From positions 3,597,501 to 3,661,500 of the forward strand of contig CAMRHE010000166.1 in assembly GCA_947044405.1 (NCBI GenBank): 64,000 bases of DNA, written 5' to 3'. Source of the DNA: Leptodactylus fallax. Its lineage: Eukaryota > Chordata > Amphibia > Anura > Leptodactylidae. This document shows positions 32,976 through 44,837 of the stretch, piece by piece. Position numbers and translations under genes: made by a program. The notes below the pieces were generated by a model. The model was not told the origin of the DNA and ran no database searches. It saw only the letters and a list, made by a program, of their open reading frames with translations. The number at the start of each line of letters is the position of its first letter. The stretch's first letter is position 1.

Positions 32976-33345
32976 AAGCTGCAGCAAGATTGAACAGGAC
33001 GCTTATTCATTATAAATCCAGGCTCTCGGGGCATCAGACTCTCTTTGTTTCCGTTCAGGGGAAGAACAAGGGCCTGGAAGCTCCCAAGGCATCCCTTTCC
33101 AGATGGTTAAGGGAAGCAATAACTATCTGTTATGACTGTATGGGACTGCAAGATCCAGAACATACAAGAGCACACTCTACTCATGCTGTGTAAACATCCT
33201 GGGCAGAAAAGAGTTGCATACTCATAGGTCAGAGATGCAAGCTGGCATCCTGGAGCTATTCCCACACATTCATTAAACATTACAATCTAGATACCAGAGT
33301 GCCAAGAGAGGCAGCCTTTGGCCTAGCAGTTGTCATAACTGCAGT
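32976..33345 (+). pseudogene. DIRS-like tyrosine recombinase, C-terminal catalytic region
   Basis: The + strand reads SRLSGHQTLFVSVQGKNKGL, then KASLSRWLREAI, RAHSTHAV, an in-frame TAA (33191-33193), SWAEKS, ASWSYSHTFIKHYNLD, EAAFGLAV. The RAHST box and the final KHYNLD, with its candidate catalytic Tyr, match the box II region of tyrosine recombinases used by DIRS retroelements in place of an integrase. The usual Arg in RAHSTRA is His here, and the stop follows directly, so it is inactive. It lies on the same strand as the RT fragment 4 kb upstream, with two Tc1 elements between. Confidence 0.78.
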
Positions 33346-33726
33346 AAAAAAAAAAAAAAAAAAAAAGCCTTTAAAACTATGCTTTCTATATCACTGTGCT
33401 TGCTGCTATTGTGGATGTAAAGGAACGCTTCATTTGTATAGTAAATTCTCTTTCCTTTAGCCCAAGCAGAAGCACTGCTTTCCATTTCAATAAAAATGTT
33501 TGCTTTTCTCTTCAATAGACCTTGAGTTCCATTGTCTTCTTTTAGTTAGAAATTACACAAGGGGATGTTTTGTGAAGACTTACTTGTAGGTGGTAACATT
33601 AATTGAATAACTGATACCTCCTGTCCTGTTCTTTAGAAGGATAATCAATCATGGGTGCTGCTGCTTGGACAAAAGTAAAGAGAATTTACATTGAGTACAA
33701 ATTACAGTTTATGTAAAAGATGCAGA
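33346..33726. other. A-run and unrecognised sequence 3' of the DIRS-like recombinase
   Basis: A pure A-run lies at about 33345-33366. The rest may be DIRS 3' terminal sequence but is not recognisable. Confidence 0.35.
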
Positions 33727-33955
33727 GTAATGCAGAGCCAGGGGCCCGCGGTCAGCCAGAGATGGCTGGGGCCCCAGAGAATCATGAACGCTGAGATCCA
33801 ATCACAGACGTAATGTCCGCAACTGCCTAATGAATACAGCGAGAGACCGCCAAATGCCCAGGAGAGGTGAGGCAAGGTGAGTATAACTGTTATTTTTACT
33901 CACCTCTCCTGGGCCTTCACCTGTTATACTCTGGGGTCTATTTTGTGGGTGTTGA
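33727..33955. repeat. Fragment related to the palindrome module
   Basis: Contains CCAGGAGAGGTGAG facing CTCACCTCTCCTGG (about 33858-33911) and then TTATACTCTGGGGTCT, the hairpin arm of the modules at 14.8, 20.9 and 63.2 kb. Confidence 0.5.
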
Positions 33956-34048
33956 ACCCCAGAAGTTTTGTGCTTTAGACAAATCTGAAACTTTTAGAAA
34001 ATCGTATTTTAGTAGAGGTCATCAACAAAAAGGAACTGGAATACCCCT

Positions 34049-34246
34049 TTAAAGGGGTTATCCACCTTTTAAAAATTGTTTACCTATCAATAATATCGTC
34101 AGGTGCCTGAATATTATGACCCCTGCAGATCAGCCGTTTTCCAGAGTATACAGCTTCCGGCATTGTTTACAAGATGGACGCTGTCATGTTCACTTACTGT
34201 ATTCTTGATAATGGCAGTTGTGGGTACTATCATTATATCCCTTTAA
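34049..34246. repeat. Possible TTAA-flanked short repeat
   Basis: TTAAAGGGGTTATCCACC at the left and ATCCCTTTAA at the right are terminus-like. An older right end, GGAATACCCCTTTAA, abuts the left TTAA. Confidence 0.4.
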
Positions 34247-34299
34247 AGTCTCTGGAATACTGCTACAGCATCCATAACCGTGGCTATTTCCAATATGCT

Positions 34300-34372
34300 G
34301 TAGGGTTGGGCTAGGGGGCCACAGTAAAAGTGTGCACCAGGGTCCACAAGGCTTTAGTTATGCCACTGCCTT
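34300..34372. repeat. hAT-type terminal relic
   Basis: Ends TTTAGTTATGCCACTG, like the right end of the 14513-15947 element (AATTACACCACTG). Confidence 0.35.
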
Positions 34373-35942
34373 TAGATATAGCCATTACTAAAAATCCATC
34401 AGTAAGGTCTTACTGGTCCACAGACATTTTGCATCACTGTTCATTGTACTGTAGGGTACTGTAGGAGACTTTTTGAAATTTATACACTACTATATAATGA
34501 GAGCCTCAGGATCTTCCCAGTTTTCATAGGCATTTAAAATTCAACTCCAAATTATATTTGTAGAAAAGTTTGTAAACCCTTCAATAGCAGAGGTCCATCG
34601 ACGAGTCGCTAAAGTATTTTAAGGATAGGATAAAATTTTGTCACTACTTGCCAAATAAAAGAGATCTATGAAGAAAAAGACTGCATTGTTTAGGTGCCAA
34701 ACTATACTACCTTCCTAACCACAAGAGGAAAATTGTGTGGAACCACTGTTTGATCAGTGGTAGTACGTGTATCTTGATCATTGGCACACAGGTCTGCACC
34801 TTTTGAAATGCTTGACGGAGAGAAAAACAGTGGCGTGTGGGACAGGCATAAATGTAGAAATACCTCCCAAAGATCCTTCTGTGCCAGTCTTAGCAGGTTA
34901 GTCAATGCAGGTCACTAAGCAGTGAAGAAATCTTTTTAAATTATGAAAAAAAAATAATGCTGACATTGATTTATGATTCAAGCAGCTCCCTTGTCCCAGA
35001 GTGTGGCACAACATCCCCCTTGCCAAGCCTGTATGCATCCAGGCATATAATGCATTTATGGGGGAAGTGGATGAATGCCATGAAGAAGTCCAAAATAAAA
35101 AAATTATCATACTAAGATGTCTAAAAGGAACAGTGATCACCAGGGGACATACTTGGAATACTGAAAAAATATAATAAAACCTCTTCTCTTTGGAGCATGG
35201 CAAGGGTTGAAGAGAGTTCTTCCTGTTTAAATAATATGCCCAGGATAAATCCATGGCAATACTTTTCTATTCAAGTGTCAATCACTGAGAAAAATCCCCA
35301 GAAAAGGTGTAATGTCTGCTCCTAAATTGGTTTTCACACCGAATAACCAAGTCTAAAAGTACCACAGTTGTCCAACCACAGCAAGTTATTCCCTATTACC
35401 ACAGTTTTGATTGGAGCCATGTATTTATTTGAATGGTGACTTCCATAGATAGCTGAGTAAGCACTCTGCTGTCTCCAGCAGTACCCATTTAAATGAATGG
35501 ACCAGGGCATGCTGTCTGACAACCCCTTTAAGGTGTGCATCTGCATCTAGCACTTCTCTGTGTATCATCACATTCATCTGTGCCATTTAAAAATGTACCC
35601 AATTCTTTTCATTTATCGTTTTGTCTTTTACCAATTAGATGAAAAATGTGTGGTACGTATCTATACTCAAAAAGTCATAGCGTCTTTGTGGTGCTCCTTC
35701 CCAGCCATGCCATCAGATTAGACCACATTTGGGGTATTTGTAAACAAAAGAAAAAGGACATTTTGTTTGTTTTGTTTTTTGGTAATAAAAGCAGACAATG
35801 TCAACCTGTTTCTTTCTTTAAAGTTCAATAGACAGTTATTTATTTGCAGCAGATGACGGATGTGCATGCTTTGGATCACATTTAGATACTTTTTGCACAT
35901 CACTTTACTAGGTTGTGTGAGTTAGTGGAAAAGAAACTTGAC
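34373..35942. other. Intronic sequence, nothing recognised
   Basis: The 118-codon frame on the - strand at 34898-35254 resembles nothing I know and has no start or splice context, so I do not call it a gene. Confidence 0.4.
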
Positions 35943-36150
35943 TTAAAGCGTAAGTAAACCTTGAAAAGACTTTTGATTCTCTGGCAGCTTTTATGTAGTT
36001 AATAAATTTTGTAATATACAGTACTTTATAAGCGAGTGTTGGCTTCATTCTGTGAAATCTTGCACAGAAATAAATAAGTGCAGTATCTCATAGAAAGGAA
36101 GTCAAATTTGTATATAAAGTATTATACAACATTCATTAAAGGTGGTATCC
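35943..36150. repeat. Partial relative of the 12047-12734 MITE
   Basis: Begins TTAAAGCGTAAGTAAACCTT and shares TTTTGATTCTCTGGCAGCTT with the reverse complement of 12650-12734. Confidence 0.6.
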
Positions 36151-36534
36151 AGGATTAGAAAACATGGCTGATTTTTTCCACTTCCTCCACGGGATGTGAC
36201 ATAACATCCATTGGTTGCATGACCATGCTGCAGCTCAGTTCCATTCAGGCTATGCAAGCATATGTTCTTTTATACCACAGATTGCTCAACCCTATCTGGT
36301 CTAAGACACACATGAATGCATTGTGCTACTCCTGGGGGTTGCAGTAAAACTTAAAACATCGCTGACACTTCCACCCTGTATATAGAATAATATCTGACAG
36401 ATGGGGTTCCACTTTTGGGACTTTCGTGTATCAGGTGATCATGAGAACAGTTGAGTATTTCCAAAAGTTTCAATAAACTACAATGGAGAGAGCAGCATGC
36501 ATGAGTAGCCACCACCATTATCCAATCATTGAGT
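36151..36534. other. Intronic sequence, nothing recognised
   Basis: No gene or element boundary recognised. Confidence 0.45.
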
Positions 36535-36720
36535 ATATAATACTGTGTGGGGGCCACTGTGGAGCTTATAATACTGTGTGGGGGCCACTGTGGAGCATAT
36601 TATACTGTGTGGGGGGCACTGTGGGCATATAATACTGTGTGGGGGCCACTGTGAAGCATATAATACTGTGTGGGGGCCACTGTGAAGCATATGATAATGT
36701 GTGGGTGCCACTGTGGCACT
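36535..36720. repeat. 31-bp minisatellite array, about 6 units, stand-alone
   Basis: Units read TATAATACTGTGTGGGGGCC followed by ACTGTGGAGCA. It has the same monomer ancestry as the arrays at 15.2, 21.2 and 63.6 kb, but no palindrome module is recognisable beside it. Confidence 0.85.
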
Positions 36721-37461
36721 AATTTTGCATTGGATTTCGCACCTAAACCAGCGGCAGATTCCTCCTATTAAAACTATTTGGAGCAGGGGAAAAAAAAGCG
36801 TTGTGCTGGGCCTAATCAGTGGTGGAAAGCTGCAACAGAATACTGATGTTCTGCACCATGAGCCAGGGGCAGAAAATAAAGAAGAATCCAAGGCAGAAGT
36901 CTGCCTCAAATTCCTCTTTACTTTCCGATGTCTGAACAGGTTGTATCTACTTGTATGGAATGGACTGTATCAAACTCCAGGAGGTCTACCACAGCAAAAA
37001 ACACCCAATTTCGATTGTTTTTTTGCTACAGTATGCATGAGTTACTCCAAAAGGGGCCAACTTGGGCTCTATCGCCCAAGGGCCCACACAAACCTGGAGC
37101 CAGCCCTGCCTGGGCTGCAGAATGTGACCCCCTTCTCTATGTACAACATTATGGAGATAATCACCCTTAATAATTTTAGGTGTATCTAATAGGTGTATCT
37201 GCTGCAGGCTGGACATCAGTTTATTTTGCAGACTAGTTTTGCAAGCTTACATTTCTGAGTGTGAGAAAATTGGATTTATTATATGACACTCAATGTGAAT
37301 TATGTACTGTATGCAGAAATACTTGTTTTTCACATCTAGAAGAAAAAACAAAGTTTCACTATTAGATTTTTTTCTATAAAAGTGAATGTAGTATAAATTG
37401 TTCAAAAGTTTTTGTTACAATGATAATATTTTTTATTTTTTATTTCTTGTGTTATTTACAG
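36721..37461. other. AR: End of AR intron 3
   Basis: Non-coding up to the acceptor. The last 50 bases are T-rich (TTTTTTATTTTTTATTTC), a good polypyrimidine tract before ACAG at 37458-37461. Confidence 0.6.
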
Positions 37462-37749
37462 CACGAAAGCTGAAGAAATTAGGGAACCTAAAAGCTCAAG
37501 AGGAGTTGGAGGGATCTCCTGGACAGGGAGAAGGCAGAGAAATGACATCCAACATGTCTCTTACGCAGCTTGAAGGGTATAGCTGCCAACCCATCTTCCT
37601 CAATGTGCTGGAGGCCATAGAGCCTGTAGTGGTTTGTGCGGGACATGACAACAATCAGCCAGACAGCTTTGCTGTACTCCTTAGCAGTCTGAATGAACTG
37701 GGTGAGAGGCAACTAGTACATGTGGTGAAGTGGGCAAAGGCATTACCAG
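37462..37749 (+). CDS. AR: Androgen receptor exon 4 (hinge and start of ligand-binding domain)
   Basis: This exon encodes part of a ligand-activated nuclear receptor that binds androgens and regulates transcription. It is 288 bp, the length I recall for human AR exon 4. It starts in phase 1 after a TTATTTACAG acceptor; the G of the first Ala codon comes from exon 3. It ends in phase 1 at CCA G before GTAAGC. The reading begins [11 protein letters not shown], the second half of the bipartite nuclear localisation signal plus hinge. A variable, Glu/Gly-rich hinge follows, then [14 protein letters not shown], the start of the ligand-binding domain, and [20 protein letters not shown] (helix 3 and the co-activator charge-clamp Lys). 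Conserved ligand-contact Asn and Gln are visible in [12 protein letters not shown] and MR differ at LEAIEP and KWAKALPG. Compared with human AR as I remember it, differences include EPGVV to EPVVV and SFAALL to SFAVLL. No stop or frameshift is present. Confidence 0.97.
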
Positions 37750-37794
37750 GTAAGCATTTTTATCTGTATGCTTTGTATATTTTGGGAAAGGCTT

Positions 37795-38040
37795 TTCTGT
37801 TTCAGCATGACTATGTCCAGGTATGGTGTTGAAGATCTTGACCAGCCCACACAGAGCCCTGAACTCAACCATACTGAACACCTTGGGGATGAGCTTGAAC
37901 AGAGATTGTGAGCCAGGCCCCCTTGGCCAACCTCACAAATGCTCTTGTGGATAAATATGCAAAAATTTCCACAGACACACTCCAAAATTTTGAAAAAAGC
38001 CTTCCCAGAACCCATCATATCAACCCATCCTTGCAGATAG
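37795..38040 (+). pseudogene. Tc1-type transposase C-terminal fragment (fourth family)
   Basis: Starting 46 bp after the exon 4 donor, the + strand reads, with frame changes, QSPELNHTEHLGDELEQRL, then LTNALVDKYAKISTDTLQNF and EKSLPR. This corresponds to the SPDLNPIEHLWDELERR region and C-terminal tail of Tc1 transposases of a fish/amphibian type. No terminal repeat is visible. Confidence 0.7.
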
Positions 38041-39079
38041 ATAACTTAGGGTGACCAGAATCAAATGGTGTTTCCCCTTGTGAATCAGTTACCAAGATAT
38101 CGCTTTTGCCAATATGTAAATGAGCTTTGCTGTGTGTGCCGTTGCTCCAGAGAGGTTAGCAGCAACACCCTAATTGTCCCAGAAATGTCAGTGCATATTG
38201 GCATATATGATGATATTTCAGCAGCGGACGCACTGATTCACAAGAGGAAAACACTGTTTCCTATCTATATGCATGGCTAGGTTGATATGCTGGTTTCTAG
38301 CAACAGGTTCCCTATAATGCCTATGGATTTAGTATGGGATGTTATTAAAATTACTCCTGTAGGACTAATGCTTAGGTGTCCATATAGCGTATATTTGGAA
38401 AGATATTTGTTTCGTGGTCTAATATATTATTAAATAAAAAAAACCTGATAGGTCATCTATAAACATTTCTGGGATAAACACATTTTTCCTAAGATAAAAT
38501 AAAAAGGAAACAATACAAGGACAAACAAGATAGACCATATGGCCCAGTAGCACATACAAAGAGATTTTCCTGGTATATAATTTAAGTTGCAAAAGCGCTT
38601 TTCTCTCCGCATTTTTCAGGCGGAAACTGGGCGGACCCCACTATAGTCTATGGAGTCCGTGGGTTTCTGCAGGTAACCACTTTTTAAGCAGATTTGGTTT
38701 CCCTTTTCGGGTCCCCAAGCAGGTGTGAACCTAGCGTCAGAAGTGCGGTTTTCACCACAGATGGACCTCACTGCCAACAATAGTTTTGGAGATAGTTCTT
38801 CTCCACCTAGAGTAGTCTCTCCTGCTAACCCTAGGCACTGGAGTTTTCCCAGTTTCAAGAGACAATTGCAGACACAGTGTGATGTGCCACCAGAATACAA
38901 GCAGAAGTTGTCAGTGTGTCTGTGAAAACATTCCTCATCAGTGAGTTTCACATGTGGACCCAATGTGTCACCTAACCGGTTTGACTTTGGTCACTTTTAA
39001 GAGTCTTGTCTAAGTGGCCTCCTTATTTTTTACTCTTTAACCCCCATAAGGGGATCTTGATTCAGTGTGGGGTAGTGTA
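38041..39079. other. Intron 4 sequence, mostly unrecognised
   Basis: A MITE-like fragment lies at about 38596-38740 (CGGAAACTGGGCGGACCCCA, GGTGTGAACCTAGCGTC), related to 42315-42575. The rest is not recognised. Confidence 0.45.
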
Positions 39080-40644
39080 CAGTCATGGCCAAAAGTTTTG
39101 AGAATGACACAAATATTATATTTTCACATGATCTGCTGCCCTCTGGTTTTTATGTGTGTTTGTCAGATGTTTTTATCACATACAGAAATAGAATTGCATT
39201 CATATTATGAGTAACAGAAGCTTATATTGACAGTTAGAATGAGTTAATGCAGCAAGTCAATATTTGCAGTGTTGACCCTTCTTCTTCAGGACCTCTGCAA
39301 TTCTCCCTGGCATGCTCTCAATCAACTTCTGGACCAAATCCTGACTGATAGCAGTCCATTCTTGCAGAATCAATGCTTTAATTTTGTCTGAATTTGTTGG
39401 TTTTTGTTTGTCCACCCGTCTCTTGATGATTGACCACAAGTTCTCAATGGGATTAAGATCTGGGGAGTTTCCAGGCCATGGACCCAAAATCTCTGTTTTG
39501 TTCCCTGAGCCATTTAGTTATCACCTTTGCTTTATGGCAAGGTGCTCCATCATGCTGGAAAAGGCATTGTTGAGCGCCAAACTGCTCTTGGACGGTTGGG
39601 AGAAGTTGCTCTTGGAGGACATTCTGGTACCATTCTTTATTCATGGCTGTGTTTTTAGGCAAGACTGTGAGAGAGCCGATTCCCTTGGCTGAGAAGCAAC
39701 CCCACACATGAATGGTTTCAGGATGCTTTACAGTTGGCATGAGACAAGACTGGTGGTAGCGCTCACCTCTTCTTCTCCGAATAAGCTGTTTTCCAGATGT
39801 TCCAAACAATCGAAAAGGGGATTCATCAGAGAAAATGACTTTCCCCCAGTCCTCAGCAGTCCACTCCCTGTACCTTTTGCAGAATATCAGTCTGTCCCTG
39901 ATGTTTTTTCTGGAGAGAAGTGGCTTCTTTGCTGCCCTCCTTGAGACCAGGCCTTGCTCCAAGAGTCTCCACCTCACAGTGCGTGCAGATGCACTCACAC
40001 CTGCCTGCTGCCATTCCTCAGCAAGCTCTGCACTGCTGGTAGCCCGATCCCGCAGCTGAAACACTTTTAAGAGACGGTCCTGCCGCTTGCTTGTCTTTCT
40101 TGGGCGCCCTGGAGCCTTTTTGGCACCAATGGAACCTCTCTCCTTGAAGTTCTTGATGATGCGATAGATTGTTGACTGAGGTGCAATCTTTCTAGCTGCA
40201 ATACTCTTCCCAGTTAGGCCATTTTTGTACAGTGCAATGATGACTGCACGTGTTTCTTTAGAGATAACCATGGTTAACAGAAGAGAAACAATGATGGCAA
40301 GCACCAGCCTCCTTTTAAAGTGTCCAGTGGTGTCATTCTTACTTAATCATGACAGATTGATCTCCAGCCCTGTCCTCATCAACACCCACACCTGTGTTAA
40401 TGGAGCAATCACTGAAACGATGTTAGGTGGTCCTTTTAAGGCAGGGCTGCAATGATGTTGAAATGTGTTTTGGGGGATAAAGTTCATTTTCTAGGCAAAT
40501 ATTGACTTTGCAAGTAATTGCTGTTAAGCTGATCACTCTTTATAACATTCTGGAGTATATGCAAATTGCCATTAGAAAAACTGAAGCAGTAGACTTTGTA
40601 AAAATTAATATTTGTATCATTCTCAAAACTTTTGGCCATGACTG
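39080..40644 (-). mobile_element. Tc1/mariner element, DD35E-type family, full length but mutated
   Basis: TA duplications at 39078-39079 and 40645-40646, with CAGTCATGGCCAAAAGTTTT ends. It is 1565 bp, the same family as 31063-32625, in opposite orientation. Confidence 0.96.
39257..40271 (-). pseudogene. Tc1 transposase with a 2-bp frameshift
   Basis: It starts at 40271 (MVISKETRAVIIALYKNGLT) and is open through SDESPFRLF and FQHDGAPCHKAK. A 2-bp deletion near 39493 (AACAAAACAGAG instead of AACAAAACATAGAG) then shifts the frame. The remaining NSPDLNPIENLW and C terminus are intact in another frame (39257-39487). It also has one extra Arg codon in the RRRRGERYH stretch and keeps the GRPR motif. 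Apart from these it is nearly identical to the open copy, so it is a recent copy. Confidence 0.93.
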
Positions 40645-40646
40645 TA

Positions 40647-42048
40647 GGTGATGGCTGGTCATGGGTCAAGGCACACCAGTACGAAACACCAGGGATTGGT
40701 CAGAGAATGGTTTGGTATGGGCCAAAGTCAGATTTTGTGCATGGTCAAGGTGCAGGGAACTGGTGACGGCAGTAAGCGGTGGTAAGGTGTGAAGGAACAG
40801 GCTGGGTCAACAACAAGAACTCAAAATAATGTGTATAGTTCAGCAGACAAGAAACAAAAGTCAAGAAGACAATCTGAGATCAGATACACAATAATTTCAA
40901 TCAGCAACACCATACAGCAGTAAACTAGCAAGCTAGAACCTTTGCTCAGGAGCAGTGTGGCAGGAGAAGCTGGCTTTATAACTGCAGACTGACAGATTGG
41001 CTGGTGAAGGAAGTGATTTCTGCCCTATGCCCCCCACCCCCCAGCAGTAACTGAGGATGCACATGACTAGGAGGGAGAAGAGGAGTCAGGGACCTAGGAT
41101 GACCTGGGAGAGAGAATATGCAGACATAGACTGCTGGCTTTACAAGGGGGAAGGAGCCTCCTGCACAGATATGACAGCAGATATGACAGCCAGCATATAC
41201 CTGGTGACAGATTCACTTTAAAACACATGAAAAAAAATAAAGGTGTGCCGTATGTATTCACATAGACACACAGCACAGCCAATTGTATGCAGCAACCTGT
41301 ACCTAGGAGTTTTACAGTAGATCCATGACATGGGAAAATAAAACATGTTATTGACACAGATTAGACACCGCTGTATTTTGCACTAAACAAATGGTCTATA
41401 CTAAGTGATTATTGTGACTGCTCCATGATTTACCATTGCTGAAGAAAGTCTTATGTGGGGCATTATGAGAGTTCTTTCACTTGTCACTCTAAGTACCATA
41501 CAGAGTTGTTATTATATGAACAGTAGTGGAAAGCTGGAATTTTCTGTCCTGGGGTTAAGTAAGTATATCTTGGCAGCACTATATCTTCATTTAATGTAAT
41601 AGGCTATTACTGCGCATGTAGGAATCTAGAGGCTCACTGCCATCCCACCCACAAATAAGTATTACGGAGCAGGTATGCTAGTAGTGGTAGAGGAAATCAA
41701 AACTTTACAAATGAAAGAGTTTTATTTATAAAGTGTTGGTTCCATCACTGCCGAAGTACTTTCGCTAAGAGCAGACTAAATTAAATCTGTTAAGCAGTCT
41801 CACAGCTGTCAGAGTGCCACAGCTACAGATATGGATCTATTGACTATCTATTGGATGAAAGTAACATGATCAACTCATCAATTCTCATTTCTTAGAGGAT
41901 TCTAGAGAAAGTTTAATATGTATGCACATTTTATTTTATAACAAACTGAAATAAAAGGTTAACTGTAAAAAAATGTATTTTATAATGTCCACCAATATAT
42001 TCACTGATGTAATCTTTAAATTAAGTAAAGCTGACCATACACATTAGG
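40647..42048. other. Intron 4 sequence, no confident call
   Basis: 40650-41000 (GGTCAAGGCACACCAGTACG, AGGAACAGGCTGGGTCAACA) has the flavour of frog LTR sequence, but I cannot define ends. 41000-42048 is unrecognised. Confidence 0.3.
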
Positions 42049-43279
42049 TTAAAAGGGTTGTCCAATTTCAGAAAATAGATGTTACTGTTTGTATAATGAA
42101 AAGTTATACAATTTTCCACTATACTTTCTGTAGCAGTGGACTCTGCTACACTATAGCTGCAGAGTGTAATCTGTGTATGCTTTGCACTGCACACAGTTCA
42201 TGTTGTTAGTATCTAATAATCCCTTGTCATATGGGCTGTTTCCACTTCAATTAGAGGAACACCCCTCTTCTTGGGAGTGCCATGGTCCAGTCCAACTCTC
42301 AGTTGACTTGTTAAAGCTAGGATCACACTAGCGCTGTGGTCTCCATCTTTTGGGCCCGCCGGGGGACCAAACAATGGAGAGCCAGACCGCTAAAACAGCG
42401 GTTACACACAGACATTGGTGGACCCCATAGACTACAATAGGGTCTGCCGGGGTGTCTGCCGTTTCAAAACTGAAAGCAGCATAGAACAAGTCCTCCATGC
42501 AGGACTTTTCTCTCTGACGTTTCTTGGCTGTTTCTGTGATGGAGTCTCTAGCGAAAATGTGGACTCAGCCTAAGGGGAGGAAGGAGACTCAATGAGTCTT
42601 CAGTTAGCAGCCTAGCAGTGGAGACCTATAAATTCTGCTAAGTAAGAGGGAGAGAGTCAGCCTTTGCCTAAGTGTATTGCTGCAGCCCTAAAACAGGGAA
42701 GATATTGCTGCTACCCTGGAAAGGAGAGTGAAGAGAACAAAGTGCAATTCTGGAGAGAATCTGAGGTTATCCTGAACCTTAGAGAAACAGACAGGATGAA
42801 CAGCACCTTCCTGGGAATAGCTAATTTAGCTTTGTAGTGAGAGAGAGATAATAGAAGTGAAGTTGGAGATGATCTGGCACTATTCATATACTTAATCTGG
42901 CATCCCTGGCTGAGAGCCTGGCTCATCCCCAAGCCATAGTAAGATTCTCATTTAGAACTGTATTGCTGTACTGTTTTGGAAGATGTTTAGTTGTTGTTGC
43001 ATCAACAGTAAAGTTAAAACTGTTGTTCACCTGCAACCTGTGTCTCCTAAATCCATTCCTGCACATAGACACTAAGCGCCCCTTCCAACTACCACTATTG
43101 GGCTCAATGAGCTGAAGACCACCATAGGAATTGCCCCAGGGGAAACTACCACCACCATGAATGAATCACCGCAAGCAGAGATCTAGGGGAATTGATACAG
43201 AAGGTATATTGGAAAATTGTAGAACTTTTCATTATACAAACATAAACATTTATTATTTGAAACCGGATAACTCCTTTAA
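42049..43279. mobile_element. TTAA-flanked element with roughly 80-bp terminal repeats and nested insertions
   Basis: TTAA at 42049-42052 and 43276-43279. The left end AAAGGGTTGTCCAATTTC and the reversed right end AAGGAGTTATCCGGTTTC start arms that stay paired for about 80 bp (TTTGTATAATGAAAAGTT on both). The interior holds a MITE (42315-42575) and a segment ending near 43195 with GTTAAAACTGTTGTTCACCT, reminiscent of a frog LTR. Confidence 0.7.
42315..42575. mobile_element. Harbinger-like MITE nested in the TTAA element
   Basis: Ends GCTAGGATCACACTAGCG and GGCTGAGTCCACATTTTCGC (reverse of right end), with TAA-like flanks. It contains GGTGGACCCCATAGACTACA, shared with 38630. Confidence 0.45.
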
Positions 43280-44534
43280 TGTCAGATAAACTTGCCAATT
43301 GCAGAGTATGCTGATCATCCAGTGTGTATTGGGGCCTCCCGAATCAAGCACTTGGTTGCACACATACCTAATCCTTTTGGGAGATAAGCTGCTGCCATAC
43401 TTTCATATCAAGGGTACATGCATGTATAGAGGGAGGGCAGGAGGAATAGCTGTTCATCTGAAAGCTTTCTATTGTGTATGGCCTGCCTTAGACTACAGTG
43501 TGATTGACTGCTCCATTATGAAACTAAAGAGTTATAGCACATTCCTGTGTTGGGAGATTACAGTATAAAGTCATCTGCTTTAACAGATAGTGTGTGCACA
43601 AAAAGACACACACAAATATGTTGTGTGTGTATATACATGTAAAATTCAACATAAGTTGCAAACAGAGAGCAGCACCAAAAAAAAGGAGAAACATGACATC
43701 ATACATGGATATTTTACCTTGTACAGTCTACCAACAATCATGTTCCTTATTTTCAGTTAGTCCCCAGTTTATTAATGAAATATATGAGATATAAGCAATT
43801 ATTCATTTTATGAAGAGCACAGTTGATAAGCTAAACCAATAATAACTAATGATTTAGGTTTTCTGTTCTCGGGGCGGAAATAGGGCATTTCTGGATCTGA
43901 GTTGGAGAAAAATGGATATTGTGCTGGGTTTATATCAAGCTATATTGTGTTATCATTGTTAGGCATTTTGCAGGTATGTAGACATGGAAAAATAAAACGT
44001 TATACAGCTCCAAATATACTGTATGTTTATTGATGTATGTAATGTAGGTTTCATATAGCCGTGATGGAAATAAAAGCGTACACATAATGTAAAGGAAGCT
44101 AGACATGTGTAAAAGCTGCTTTTGACTCTGACCTCACCAGTCAATCTTTTGTTATACCATGGCCTCACCAGCAAAGAAATACCACCATGATGTGGAAAAC
44201 AAATACCACTGGGCTATACACATAATATTCTCAACAGTGGCACTCAGATACCACAGTACAGTACAATATCTTGTAGTATCACTGGTAGCAGCATTGCCAC
44301 CTGGCTTTTCCCTATCTTGAAAACTGGCAGCAAATCATTCCCCAATTCCACTCCACTCACACTGTCAGGAGCATCTCCACAACAGACAGAGGAGATAAGA
44401 GAAGAGCCCCCTGCCTTCAGTATCTTCCTCCAGGTTAGAGCACTAAGTTTTCACACTCAGGGTGGACTGCTCCTGGGTGAAGGACCTGTGGACTTTTCAA
44501 ACTCAAGGCTGGCATGATCAGTGCACTTTCTGCT
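43280..44534. other. Intron 4 sequence, nothing recognised
   Basis: No gene or named repeat recognised. Confidence 0.45.
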
Positions 44535-44537
44535 TTA

Positions 44538-44837
44538 GGCTGGGACCCCATGTGGTGCGAGTCTAGTGAATCCCATCCCCACAGTGCGATAAAATACGTG
44601 CAGCGGATACGCTTCAGTTCCCAAAACTGTCTCGGTTTTGGAAATTGCAGCATGTCAATTAAAATCTACGGAAACGCCAGTGGTTTCCCTATAGGTATAT
44701 ATGGAGGAGAAAGTACACAGGGGAAATCTCTGCGAACTTTCTGTGAAAAGTACTGTGGGGAAAAACCGTGATGCGTTGCAGCCATGGTTTTTTCTGCAGC
44801 GCTTTTTTGCTGCGGGACGCTACTTGGGGGCTTAGCC
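44538..44837. mobile_element. Harbinger-type MITE, family H1 copy c
   Basis: TTA at 44535-44537 and 44838-44840. Ends GGCTGGGACCCCATGTGGTG and CTACTTGGGGGCTTAGCC. Confidence 0.8.

Noticed and set aside
34898..35254. 118-codon open frame on the - strand
   Set aside because: No recognisable domain or promoter, and the composition is ordinary for non-coding DNA.
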